Of a stretch of 64,000 nt of DNA, positions 35,149-43,544 are shown piece after piece; position 1 is the first letter of the stretch, and the number at the start of each line of letters is the position of its first letter. Origin of the DNA: Ignavibacteria bacterium (lineage in GTDB: Bacteria > Bacteroidota > Ignavibacteria > Ignavibacteriales > SURF-24). The stretch spans positions 62,001-126,000 of the forward strand of contig JAAXKN010000002.1 of assembly GCA_025612375.1 (NCBI GenBank), read 5' to 3'. A program made the translations under genes and the position numbers. The notes under the pieces were generated by a model. The model was not told the origin of the DNA and searched no databases. It was given only the letters and a program-made list of their open reading frames with translations.

Positions 35149-37044
35149 TTAAACTCCAGTTATAGCATTTAATTTGCAAGCCTGAGCGCAGGCGCCGCAC
35201 TTAATACAGATTGATACGTTGATCTTGTGGGGCATTTTCCTTTCACCGGAAATTGCACCGACAGGGCATTTCTTTGTGCACACGGTGCAGCCCTTGCATA
35301 GTTCGGGATTGATTTCGGGGGCAACAAGGCTTTTGCAGTTCTTTGTAGAGCACCATTTTGAAACAACGTGTTCGGTATATTCCTTCCTGAAATGCTTCAT
35401 AGTTGAGAGCACGGGATTTGGAGCCGTTTTGCCGAGTCCGCAGAGTGAGCCTTTTTTAACCGCCAGAGCAAGCTTTTCCAGAAGTTCCAGAGTTTCAACT
35501 GTAGCCCTGCCTTCAATGATATCGTCAAGGAGTGCAAGCATCTGCTTTGTGCCCTCGCGGCAGAGTACGCATTTGCCGCAGGATTCATTCTGTGTAAACT
35601 GCATGAAGAACCTGGCAATTTTTACCATGCATGTCTGGCGGTTCATTACAACGAGGCCGCCGGAGCCGATCATGGCGCCGATTCCGGTAAGAGAATCAAA
35701 GTCGAGCGGCAGGTCGAGGTGCTCTTCTGTAAGGCATCCGCCTGAGGGCCCGCCAATCTGGACCGACTTAAAGCCGTCTTCAGCGAGTGTGCCGTCGTTG
35801 TTTGTTACGCCGCCGCCAATATTATATACTATTTCCCTGAGTGTTGTGCCGAATGGTACTTCAATAAGTCCGGTGTTTCTGACGTGTCCAGTAAGTGCAA
35901 AGGTTTTTGTGCCCGGGGACTTGGCGTTTCCGATTTTCCTGAATTCACCGGCGCCCATTTTAATGATAAGAGGTACCGTAGCCAGTGTCTCGACGTTATT
36001 TATAACTGTTGGTTTTTCCCACAGGCCCGACTGTGCCGGAAACGGAGGCTTTGGTGAAGGCATTCCTCTTTTGCCTTCAATTGAGGCGATGAGGGCTGTT
36101 TCCTCTCCGCAGACGAAAGCTCCGGCTCCTTCCATAACATGGACGCGCAGGCTTTTGCCGGATGCAAAGACATCATCTCCAAGAATGCCTGCATTTTCGG
36201 CGTCTTCGACCGCTCTTCTAATACGTTTAACTGCAAGCGGGTATTCAGCCCTGACGTATACATAAGCCTCATCGGCGCCGATAGCACGGGAGGCGATCAT
36301 AATTCCTTCAATTACGCTGTGAGGGTTGCCTTCCATAACGCTTCTGTCCATGAATGCTCCGGGGTCACCCTCGTCGCCGTTGCAGATGACGTACTTTTTC
36401 TTTTCCTGCTGGATGCGCGTAAGATCCCATTTTCTTCCCGTGGGGAATCCGCCGCCGCCGCGCCCGCGGAGTCCGGAGGCCAGGATCTCCTTGCAGATAT
36501 CTTCAGGAGATAAAGTTGTAAATGCCTTTCTTGCCGCAGCGTAGCCGCCGATTGAGATGTATTCATTTATGTCTTCGGGATTGATATGTCCGCACTGTTT
36601 TAAGACAAACCGGCTCTGCCTGGTATAGAAAGGGATGTCGCCGATGCCCTTGCACTTCTCTCCGCTTGAAGGATCCTCATAAAGGAGTCTTTCAACGGCC
36701 TTGTTTTCCTTTATTGTCCTGTCAACTATTTCTTTAACGTCTTCGGGTCTTACCTTGACATAAAGGAGTCCCAGGGGCTCAATTGTAACGAGGGGTCCCA
36801 TCTGGCAGAATCCCTGGCAGCCGCTTTCGGAGAGGAAGATGCCCTTGTGGTTTTCTTCAGGCTTAAGTTCAACTTTTACGTGCAGGCCGCTTTCGCGGAT
36901 ATAGTTAAGGAACGCGTTACGGACCTTCTCGGAGCCGTTTGCCATGCAGCCCGTACCGGCGCAGATAACGATCCTGAAATCGTTATACTTCAGGCTTTCT
37001 TTATATTGAGCGGCAACAGATTCCAGATTAATTGTTTCTTGCAT
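35149..37044 (-). CDS. hydB: NADH-oxidising flavoprotein subunit of hydrogenase (NuoF-like)
   Basis: 631 residues from the preferred start at 37044, which has GGAG 7 bases upstream; a longer frame to 37074 overlaps hydC more. Order: N-terminal thioredoxin-like [2Fe-2S] domain (CAGTGCMANGS, CQGFCQMGP), NuoF-type FMN/NADH domain (GLRGRGGGGFPTGRKW, NGDEGDPGAFMDR), the [4Fe-4S] motif SCGKCVLCREGT, and a C-terminal pair of ferredoxin clusters (CKGCTVCTKKCP, CIKCGACAQACK). This architecture is that of HydB in bifurcating hydrogenases, which exchanges electrons between NAD(H), ferredoxin and HydA. Overlaps hydC by 17 bases. Confidence 0.94.
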   Translation of the reverse strand: MQETINLESVAAQYKESLKYNDFRIVICAGTGCMANGSEKVRNAFLNYIRESGLHVKVELKPEENHKGIFLSESGCQGFCQMGPLVTIEPLGLLYVKVRPEDVKEIVDRTIKENKAVERLLYEDPSSGEKCKGIGDIPFYTRQSRFVLKQCGHINPEDINEYISIGGYAAARKAFTTLSPEDICKEILASGLRGRGGGGFPTGRKWDLTRIQQEKKKYVICNGDEGDPGAFMDRSVMEGNPHSVIEGIMIASRAIGADEAYVYVRAEYPLAVKRIRRAVEDAENAGILGDDVFASGKSLRVHVMEGAGAFVCGEETALIASIEGKRGMPSPKPPFPAQSGLWEKPTVINNVETLATVPLIIKMGAGEFRKIGNAKSPGTKTFALTGHVRNTGLIEVPFGTTLREIVYNIGGGVTNNDGTLAEDGFKSVQIGGPSGGCLTEEHLDLPLDFDSLTGIGAMIGSGGLVVMNRQTCMVKIARFFMQFTQNESCGKCVLCREGTKQMLALLDDIIEGRATVETLELLEKLALAVKKGSLCGLGKTAPNPVLSTMKHFRKEYTEHVVSKWCSTKNCKSLVAPEINPELCKGCTVCTKKCPVGAISGERKMPHKINVSICIKCGACAQACKLNAITGV

Positions 37045-37546
37045 AACTTTTCTCCATCTCAATAATTTGGTCAATCAAAGTTCCGGTTTTCTCGGGTGTC
37101 ATCTGTCCGTGAACCTCGTCATTTATCACCATAACCGGTGCAAGTCCGCATGCGCCGAGGCATGAGACAGTCTCAAGTGTAAAGAGCATATCGGGGGTTG
37201 TTCGGCGTTTTTCGTCGAGGTTGAGCTTTTCCATTACAACTTCGGCCAAAGACATTGAGCCTTTTACGTGGCAAGCCGTACCGTCGCAGACGCGGATTAC
37301 ATATTTACCTTTAGGTTCCAGGGCAAAGTGGGAGTAGAAAGTAGCTACGCCGTAAACCCTGGCAGGTGAAAGATTTAAGGAAGTGGCAACAAAGGTAAGT
37401 ACTTCTTCCGGCAGGTAGCGGTATTCCTCCTGCACTGCCTGCAGAATAGGTATCAGCTTTGCCGAGTCATTGGAATAACGGTCAAGAATCTCACAAACTT
37501 TCCCGAATTTCCTTGTCCGGCTGAGAATTTGCTTTTCGGCAATCAT
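37028..37546 (-). CDS. hydC: NuoE-like [2Fe-2S] subunit of hydrogenase
   Basis: 172 residues, NuoE/HndA family. An N-terminal helical bundle (LIPILQAVQEEYRYLPEEVLTFVA) precedes the thioredoxin-like [2Fe-2S] domain with ligands in CDGTACHVKG and SCLGACGLAPV. It is the small electron-transfer subunit of the hydCBA complex. It is first in the operon; the 129-base upstream region holds palindromes that could be operators. Its last codons overlap the hydB start, implying translational coupling. Confidence 0.94.
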   Translation of the reverse strand: MIAEKQILSRTRKFGKVCEILDRYSNDSAKLIPILQAVQEEYRYLPEEVLTFVATSLNLSPARVYGVATFYSHFALEPKGKYVIRVCDGTACHVKGSMSLAEVVMEKLNLDEKRRTTPDMLFTLETVSCLGACGLAPVMVINDEVHGQMTPEKTGTLIDQIIEMEKSYARNN

Positions 37547-37575
37547 TATTAAGTTATCTCCTTGTTATCTATATA

Positions 37576-37604
37576 TTATGCTTTGCATAACATGTTACTG
37601 TTAT
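37576..37604 (-). promoter_or_regulatory. Overlapping palindromes upstream of hydC, candidate operator
   Basis: Two overlapping inverted repeats: TTATGC-TTT-GCATAA (37576-37590) and ATAACA-TGTTAC-TGTTAT (37587-37604, 18 bp). They lie 30-58 bases upstream of hydC between rex copy 3 and the hydrogenase operon. The second has the size of a Rex box, but the half-site differs from the usual TTGTTAA or TTGTGAA. It could bind one of the Rex paralogues or another dimeric regulator; this is inferred from position only. Confidence 0.5.
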
Positions 37605-37675
37605 ACGTGATTAATTCCTGCTATTAAAGGACCCGATTATCCGGTTATAGTGCAGCCGCGGGGCCTGTAAAATGG

Positions 37676-38326
37676 TCATTCACCCTGTTTTATGGATTCA
37701 GCCAGTTTGCGTGTCAGAACGGCAAGGCTCGTGGCAAACTGTGCATTTTCAACTATTATATCCTCTGGCAGCCTGAGCATAACCGGTGCAAAGTTCCATA
37801 TGGCTTTAATTCCTCCTTCCACCATCATTTCTGCCACCGTTTGAGCTGCAGAGGCGGGGACTGTAATTATGCCTATATGTATGTGCATTCTTTCTGCCAG
37901 GCCGGTCATTTTTTCAACGGGCAGAACAGGTACCCCGCTTACCTCGGTGCCGATTTTACGCTCATCGTTGTCAAAAAGGGCAACTATCCTGATGCCGTAC
38001 TTTGTAAATTGTTCAAAACCGAGCATTGCAAGGCCCAGGTTTCCAACCCCGGCAAGAAAAGCGTCGCTGAGGTTATTCCAGTTGAGGTAGTCTTCAATTC
38101 CCTTGATCAGAGTATCTACGTTATATCCGACCTTGGGTTTGCCGATTATGCCGGTATATGCCAGGTCTTTTCTTACCTGTGTGGGATCCAGCTTAAGGTC
38201 CCCGGCAATCAGTGTAGTGGAAATCTCGTTTTTTCCCGCCTGGCGGGCGTGTTTAAGATATTGCAAATAAATAGGAAGCCTTCTAAGTGAAGGTTCCGGA
38301 ATGGGTTTTAATTCTTCTGTTGCCAT
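37676..38326 (-). CDS. rex: Redox-sensing transcriptional repressor Rex, canonical-type copy 3
   Basis: 216 residues, closest to typical Rex: winged helix with IAGDLKLDPTQVRKDLAYTG followed by KVGYNVDTLI, the NAD(H) loop AGVGNLGLAML, and IWNFAPVML. It diverges clearly from copies 1 and 2. Located 129 bases upstream of the hydCBA operon on the same strand. A 40-bp perfect palindrome covers the start codon and a Rex-box-like site lies 60 bases upstream, so autorepression is likely. This copy is the best candidate for direct hydrogenase control. Confidence 0.94.
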   Translation of the reverse strand: MATEELKPIPEPSLRRLPIYLQYLKHARQAGKNEISTTLIAGDLKLDPTQVRKDLAYTGIIGKPKVGYNVDTLIKGIEDYLNWNNLSDAFLAGVGNLGLAMLGFEQFTKYGIRIVALFDNDERKIGTEVSGVPVLPVEKMTGLAERMHIHIGIITVPASAAQTVAEMMVEGGIKAIWNFAPVMLRLPEDIIVENAQFATSLAVLTRKLAESIKQGE

Positions 38327-38362
38327 ATTTTAATCGAGAAATATTTCTCGATTAAAATATGG
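38323..38362. promoter_or_regulatory. 40-bp perfect palindrome covering the rex start codon
   Basis: Bases 38323-38342 are the exact reverse complement of 38343-38362, centred on AAAT/ATTT. The left arm contains the start codon of rex copy 3 (CAT at 38324-38326 on the + strand), so in mRNA the start and ribosome site would be inside a 20-bp stem if the whole palindrome is transcribed. It may be a dimer operator, a cruciform or a translation-blocking hairpin. Confidence 0.85.
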
Positions 38363-38364
38363 AA

Positions 38365-38405
38365 TTGTGAAGTGGTTGTCAATATATTGTGAAAGGGATT
38401 CACAA
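38365..38405 (-). promoter_or_regulatory. Candidate Rex operator(s) upstream of rex copy 3
   Basis: TTGTGAAAGGGATTCACAA at 38387-38405 has exact inverted half-sites TTGTGAA and TTCACAA, which match the published Rex-box half-sites, with 5 instead of the usual 4 central bases. A weaker match, TTGTGAAGTGGTTGTCAA, sits at 38365-38382. Both lie in the promoter region of rex copy 3, consistent with autoregulation. Confidence 0.6.
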
Positions 38406-38426
38406 AATATTTTCTTAAAATATGAG

Positions 38427-38456
38427 CCTTTACCGGGCAGAGGTGACCGGTAAAGG
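38427..38456 (-). terminator. Terminator of the CoA-binding protein gene
   Basis: A perfect 10-bp stem, CCTTTACCGG / CCGGTAAAGG, with a 10-base loop lies 46 bases after the stop of the gene at 38502-38969. On the - strand it is followed by CTCATATTTTAAG, an imperfect T-rich tail. Confidence 0.65.
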
Positions 38457-38501
38457 GGTAAAAATCCGTAATGTATGAGGATAGCGCTCTTTTTATGAAG
38501 A

Positions 38502-38969
38502 TTAACTGACCGGGTAGCTGCCGCTTAGTCTGGCAAAAAATCCGTGGAATCTGTGTATGAAAGCGCTGTCTTTAAGGAACATAAAGGGGCAGTAGCCAGA
38601 AATAAAGTTAATGCCATGGGTTCTGCTGAAATCCTCCACCTGCTCAACTTCTTTTCCCTTGTCCCTCCCGTTATAGACCCAGACGTTTTTAACGCCAGTA
38701 GAATTGCACTCGTCCATAATAGTCTGAAGGGGAACAGCTGTGGTAAAGACCAGAGCGGCTTCAGGCTGAGGGGTAATTTCACTTACCTGGCCAAAGCACT
38801 TCAGGCCCTCGATTTCGGAAGCCATGGGGTTAACAGGAATAACGTCGTATCCTCTTGACTGAAACTCCCTGAAAAGATTACGTGTATAGTCTTTTTCACC
38901 TCTGGAGACGCCGATAAAAGCTATCCTTTTAAGGGAAAGAAAACGCTGGATTTGATTTATTGAGGTCAT
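38502..38969 (-). CDS. CoA-binding domain protein (YccU-like)
   Basis: 155 residues forming one Rossmann-type CoA-binding domain: RIAFIGVSRGEKDYTRNLFREF, YDVIPVNPMASEIEGLKCF and VKNVWVYNGRDKGKEVEQ. Related domains occur in acyl-CoA synthetases and in small stand-alone proteins of unknown role. No catalytic partner is nearby. It lies upstream of rex copy 3 on the same strand but is separated by a terminator-like hairpin and 175 bases. Confidence 0.85.
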   Translation of the reverse strand: MTSINQIQRFLSLKRIAFIGVSRGEKDYTRNLFREFQSRGYDVIPVNPMASEIEGLKCFGQVSEITPQPEAALVFTTAVPLQTIMDECNSTGVKNVWVYNGRDKGKEVEQVEDFSRTHGINFISGYCPFMFLKDSAFIHRFHGFFARLSGSYPVS

Positions 38970-39048
38970 ATAATTCCTCCCGGAACTGATTTGCTGTATA
39001 AATATAACAAATTGCGGAATAAAAACTTCAGGATTTTTATTTCCGGGT

Positions 39049-40626
39049 TCATTTAAATAAGATCATTTTTTTCGAACCGGAAAATTTACCTGTTATAAGC
39101 CGGTAATAATAAAGGCCTGAAGAAAGCCCTTTTGCGCTGAACTGCACCGAATGCCTGCCTTTGTCCTGAAAGCCCTCTGAGACCACGGAAATTACTTTGC
39201 CAAGTGTATCGTAAACAATAATTTTAGCGTAGCCGGCTTCGGCAAGTGAATAATCAATTGTTGTAGAAGGATTAAAAGGGTTAGGGTAGTTCTGTGACAG
39301 GTAGTACTGCCCGGGTAAAGAGCTTCCGCCTGATTTAACGCCTACAGGGCCCTCGTCAATAAGGGCAGTCCAGATGCTGAGCTGACTTTTATCCATTCTC
39401 ATCCATATTGGGTATACCTTGCCGTCGTAGGCTGCAATGTTTATATAGTCGCCGAAAAACTCTGCTGAATCGGGGACAAATGAGCTTTCACTGATTTTAG
39501 TTGATGTAAAGGTTTCACCCCCGTCGGTGGATTTAGAGACAAAGACGTCAGTTGCAGTGCCTTCGGTCTGGCTCCTGTCGTAATAGACAATCCAGATGTG
39601 TCCCCGAACGGGGTCGACCGCAGCCCATGAGAAGAACTGGTCGCGGTCCAGTACATTTGTGCCGTTAACCTTCCGGGTCCCGGACCACGTTTTGCCGCCG
39701 TCGGTGGAGCGGGTAAAGAATACGTCGGTATTGCCGTAGCCGTTACGCTGGTCGGACCAGTTAATATAAATATTGCCCCTGTATTTGGAGTTACTGTTGT
39801 CGCAGAGTGTTATGGGCATTCCGTTGCAGCGGCTTATGCCCCGGACCTGGAAATCCCATCCTCCGGGCTGAGCGGCGGCATAGATATCCTGCCCGAAGGT
39901 GAGGCCTCCGTCAAGTGATTTATCGAACTTAATTCCTGTTGGGCCGGACCAGCTGATGTATACCTCGCCATTGGGGCCGATAGCAGGAACAGCGCCCTCG
40001 ACTGTATTACTGCTGTCGCGGCAGTCGCCGCTGGAGTCGCTTATTACGATTGGATTGCTCCAGTTTTGTCCCCCGTCTGTGGAGCGTGAGAAAAGGATGC
40101 GTGAGCTGTCGGTGGGGAGAGTGGAGCCGTACTTATCAAACTGCGTCCAGGAGATATAGAGATTATTTCTGAAAATTGAATTAGTCAGGTCGGAAGTAAT
40201 CCAACCCTTATCCTGGTTTTTCCTGGGAGGGTTATATCCGATGCCGGTCCCCTGGTCGTAGCTTTTGCCCCCGTCGGAAGATTTATTTACCACCATGCGG
40301 TCTATCCAGAAGCCGATGTTTGCCGGAGGTGCCGAAAGGTGCAGGAAGTAGAGGTTTCCCGAGGCATCGAAGGCAAGCGAGGGGTCGCCCCAGACGCCGT
40401 AGGTGGAAGTCAGTGTCCCTTCGTTCCAGCTTTTGCCGCCGTCAAAAGAATAGTAGTAATTATTTAAATTTGCCCCGGCAGCAATGTTGAGGGGGTTGGC
40501 GGGATTGATTGTAATGGAGACTTCTTCGGGCTGGTTATTAGTCTTATTGATTTTGACATTTGTACTCTGGGCGTCTGCCTCAAAGAAGGTAAAAAGAAAA
40601 AATACCAGTAGAATTACGGCCTTCAT
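39049..40626 (-). CDS. Secreted Asp-box (sialidase-like) protein with T9SS domain
   Basis: 525 residues. A signal peptide (KAVILLVFFLFTFFEADAQ) precedes a propeller with six Asp-box/BNR motifs: SFDGGKSW, SSDGGKSY, STDGGQNW, SLDGGLTF, STDGGKTW and STDGGETF. The C-terminus is a T9SS sorting domain (LSQNYPNPFNPSTTI ... LFK). The fold is that of exo-sialidases, but the conserved Arg triad cannot be confirmed by eye, so it may be a non-enzymatic propeller. Probably exported to the cell surface. Monocistronic. Confidence 0.88.
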   Translation of the reverse strand: MKAVILLVFFLFTFFEADAQSTNVKINKTNNQPEEVSITINPANPLNIAAGANLNNYYYSFDGGKSWNEGTLTSTYGVWGDPSLAFDASGNLYFLHLSAPPANIGFWIDRMVVNKSSDGGKSYDQGTGIGYNPPRKNQDKGWITSDLTNSIFRNNLYISWTQFDKYGSTLPTDSSRILFSRSTDGGQNWSNPIVISDSSGDCRDSSNTVEGAVPAIGPNGEVYISWSGPTGIKFDKSLDGGLTFGQDIYAAAQPGGWDFQVRGISRCNGMPITLCDNSNSKYRGNIYINWSDQRNGYGNTDVFFTRSTDGGKTWSGTRKVNGTNVLDRDQFFSWAAVDPVRGHIWIVYYDRSQTEGTATDVFVSKSTDGGETFTSTKISESSFVPDSAEFFGDYINIAAYDGKVYPIWMRMDKSQLSIWTALIDEGPVGVKSGGSSLPGQYYLSQNYPNPFNPSTTIDYSLAEAGYAKIIVYDTLGKVISVVSEGFQDKGRHSVQFSAKGLSSGLYYYRLITGKFSGSKKMILFK

Positions 40627-40945
40627 CTTATAGCCTCCTGCGGTTTACATTAAACAATGTATAAGGAGTAAAAATCAAAATAAATGAATAATTCAGTCCT
40701 AAATAAAAAAATGTGTCACGCAGGAGATCAGCCTGGGTAAATCTCCGGCGTCAACCTGCTCCCCGGAGAGATTGTCCGCGGCCAATTTGAAGAAAAACGG
40801 CGCAGATAAATGATTCAGAGTCCTCCGGAATTCTATAAATATCAGCTGCATTTGCTTTCGCTTTATTGGCTTTATTCAATGAAAAGAAATCTACTTGAAA
40901 TGAGAAAAGAGTGAAAAAAGTGAGAAAATCTTTTCCGGACAGGGT

Positions 40946-40967
40946 GACTCAGTAAAAATACTGAGTC
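40946..40967. repeat. Hairpin repeat, copy 1
   Basis: Stem GACTCAGTA / TACTGAGTC with loop AAAA, perfect 9 bp. The core recurs at 41039-41058. No T-run follows. Confidence 0.8.
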
Positions 40968-41038
40968 GATGAAAAAGATGCGAAAATGAGCTGAATTCCA
41001 AGGGGAATTCTCATTATGAGGCGGGTGTATAATTTTAA

Positions 41039-41058
41039 ACTCAGTAAAAATACTGAGT
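41039..41058. repeat. Hairpin repeat, copy 2
   Basis: Stem ACTCAGTA / TACTGAGT with loop AAAA, 93 bases after copy 1 and in the same context of intergenic DNA. The shared sequence includes the following CG. Their purpose is unknown. Confidence 0.8.
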
Positions 41059-41469
41059 CGGGCCCTTTAAGGATCAGCAATTCTACTGATTGACAGAAAA
41101 TAAAATTTTCTCTAATTTCAGCGGACGCAAATTGAAACCCATAGTCTTATCATGAATGCAGGGCGATCACTCCATCTATGGATAAGGTGTCTTAATCTAT
41201 TGAATGTGCAAAAGATTCCTGTATTTCTCCTAATAACAAAGCTCCCTTTCAGAACAAGGCTTTTTTACCATAAATATACGGTCAGTAGTAAATATCCTGA
41301 AATTAAAAAGGTTCTGAATTCATGAAACATAATCTGCTCCTTAAGTAAAATATTCTGTTTGGAGTAGGCACATGAATATATAAACCCGGTCAGGCAACAT
41401 ACTTATAAGAGCAATATCAGACAAAAACAAAGCAATAAATTTCTGAAAATAAATATGGAGTTAAAATAT

Positions 41470-42525
41470 ATGAGAATAAAGCTGTTACTCGAAGTAATTT
41501 TTCTTTGCATATCTTTCAGTGCATTTAGCTGTAAAAGCTCCACAGAGCCTGAGAGTAAGAATGCTCCTCCAGACTCCACATCACAGGACTTTACATTCGA
41601 AGTAAAAAGATTCGGTCTTTCTAACCTGTCATCGAGTATTTTTTTTGATGTATGGCTTTTTGATGAAAATAATATCTGGGCTGTGGGGGATGTCACTCTT
41701 CAAGATACTTCAGAACCTGTAAACGGAAAAGAATACAACATCATGCAGTGGAACGGAAAAGAATGGAAAGGCAGGGGGAAGCTTTTTAATTCCGCTGGCA
41801 TTCATGGCATCTGGGCTCTGGATACAGGAAGAGTTTATATGTCCCCGGGCATTGCACTTGTTTATAAGAGGGGAGAATACAAGTGGGCAGACTTCAGCAA
41901 AATGGGATTTGAGAACTGGCAGTCGATGGATAGGATCTGGGCCAGCTCTGAAGACAATGTCTGGGGAGTGGGTAGAGGAGGCATTGTGATGCATTTCGAT
42001 GGACAAGAATGGAAGAGGATAAATTTTGATCAGCAATGGTATTTCTACAGCATTACAGGTTCCAAGACAACAGGTGTTTCCTACGCACTGGCATTAAACA
42101 CCCAGTATCAGACCAAAATAGTAAAGCTTCAGAACTCAAAGGCGGAAGTAATCTACACGAGTCAGTCACAGAATACAGAATTCAATGGTTGGACTCTTAC
42201 GCTTGCAAATGAGAAGGAGCTTTTCATCGGAAATGGTCCCATATGGAAGTTCAATGTGGAGACAAAGGCTATGCAGGTGGTTTTTACCCCTTCACCCACA
42301 ATAGGTTTTGTATCCTCTTTTGCAGTCAGTCCAAAAGACATATACTTCTATGGGTTTAATGAAATCTCCGATGTATTAGTCCACTACAACGGAAAAAGAT
42401 TCAAAGAGTTTGCTCTACCGGGCAGGAGTGATAATCCGGAAGGGATCAAGGCAGCTACAAACATTGCAGCAGCCGTAAGTTTTGCGGGCAATCAGGCCCA
42501 AATAATCACAATCAAAAGGAGATGA
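41470..42525 (+). CDS. Secreted lipoprotein, paralogue of the 14676-15722 protein
   Basis: 351 residues from the ATG at 41470, which has GGAG 9 bases upstream; the ATG at 41455 would overlap that site. Lipobox SFSAFSC (Cys about residue 21). The mature part has W-rich propeller-like segments: NNIWAVGDV, DRIWASSEDNVWGVG, MHFDGQEWKRIN. The same motifs and gene order as the lipoprotein at 14.7-15.7 kb show that the two loci are duplicates. The cargo gene directly behind it is a truncated remnant. Function unknown. Confidence 0.82.
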   Translation: MRIKLLLEVIFLCISFSAFSCKSSTEPESKNAPPDSTSQDFTFEVKRFGLSNLSSSIFFDVWLFDENNIWAVGDVTLQDTSEPVNGKEYNIMQWNGKEWKGRGKLFNSAGIHGIWALDTGRVYMSPGIALVYKRGEYKWADFSKMGFENWQSMDRIWASSEDNVWGVGRGGIVMHFDGQEWKRINFDQQWYFYSITGSKTTGVSYALALNTQYQTKIVKLQNSKAEVIYTSQSQNTEFNGWTLTLANEKELFIGNGPIWKFNVETKAMQVVFTPSPTIGFVSSFAVSPKDIYFYGFNEISDVLVHYNGKRFKEFALPGRSDNPEGIKAATNIAAAVSFAGNQAQIITIKRR

Positions 42526-42532
42526 AAAATGA

Positions 42533-43522
42533 AATGGTGACATCAGATACGTCAAAAGCACCAGCCTTTCCACAGTACGCTTTGCCGATAACTCCGGAAG
42601 TTACGTACAGGTAAAAGGTGGCCCCGACTTTAACAACAGTTTTATTACAGGTTTTCATAACGAGAGCCTCCCATACTACTTTACAAGCTCAAATGCCATT
42701 TCGGTTCTCGGTAAAACCAATACCGAGACCGTTTCAGGAAGAGGACTAAACATTACAGAAGATGGCATGGGATACAGTTTTAATCTTAAGGACGTAAGAC
42801 TGGATGGAAACCAGGTGGATTTCACTGAAGAAAGCGATTCAGCAATGGCATTAAAGAATTCCATAGAGACCAAAGCTTTCAACGTGGGTGATAATTCAGA
42901 ACTAACCTACTCATATTCGTATTTTACAAGCGATTCAGCCAAGGTTCTCATGAGCCTTAAAGACGGTGAAGTAGTAAACTACTCGCTTGACCTTGTTGAT
43001 GCCGCATCCAAAGAAGTCCTGAAGAATCTTGCTAGCGTAAGCTATTCCAATAAGGACGTAAATAAGAAAAGGCCTGAATACTACAAGCTTCTCTTAAAGG
43101 GGATAGGAAACAGGACAGTTAAACTGAGAATAAGTTCGGATGTGTCTCTTACTGACGCTTCAGGTGTGGTAAGCACGATTGCAAAGATTTATTCAAACGG
43201 CAGTAGTCTTAAAAAGAACAGCTTTATTGAGGTAAATTATTCTGACGTGAAGCCTGTTGTGGAATACGGCTTAAGCCAGAATTACCCTAATCCTTTTAAC
43301 CCCTCAACCGTCATAAACTATCAGATTCCGAAGGCTTCAAAGGTGACCCTCAAGATCTATGACATGCTGGGAAAGGAAGTTACAACTCTTGTAAATGAGT
43401 ATAAGGAACAGGGAAGATATTCAGTTGAATTCAACGCTTCAAGTCTTCCTAGCGGAACCTATATCTATGAAATAAGAGCTAATGGCTTTGAAAAGAGCGG
43501 AAAGATGATGCTTCTTAAGTAA
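42533..43522 (+). pseudogene. 5'-truncated homologue of the 1054-residue T9SS cargo gene
   Basis: The frame opens 7 bases after the lipoprotein stop, immediately after an in-frame TGA, and matches only the C-terminal third of the protein at 11330-14494 (VKSTSLSTVRFADNSG here, VKSTSMATPYITNTSG there), through the T9SS sorting domain. The first in-frame ATG is at 42767, giving 251 residues without signal peptide, so export via Sec and T9SS would fail. A deletion removing the promoter-proximal two thirds is the simplest explanation. The T9SS domain itself looks undamaged, so decay is recent or it serves as a recombination reservoir. Confidence 0.8.
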
Positions 43523-43544
43523 TTTGTCTGATAATGCTAAAATT

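Larger units (their letters stand above)
40627..41454. other. 828-base intergenic region with two identical hairpins
   Basis: I see no supportable gene. It separates divergent genes, and most of it is AT-rich. Two copies of one hairpin are annotated separately. A short frame near 40747-40808 reads like the end of a CHRD domain but is too short to call. Confidence 0.6.

Noticed and set aside
35219-36265. 348-codon open frame antisense to hydB
   Set aside because: hydB on the other strand has unmistakable Fe-S and flavin motifs; the antisense frame has no recognisable domain and is a shadow of codon bias.
40747-40808. Short frame resembling the end of a CHRD domain (GEIVRGQ)
   Set aside because: Only about 20 codons with one motif-like match and no preceding CHRD sequence; chance or a very old remnant.
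42767-43522. Independent 251-residue T9SS protein
   Set aside because: It lacks a signal peptide and the frame continues upstream to 42533 with sequence homologous to the 1054-residue protein, so it is a truncated copy.
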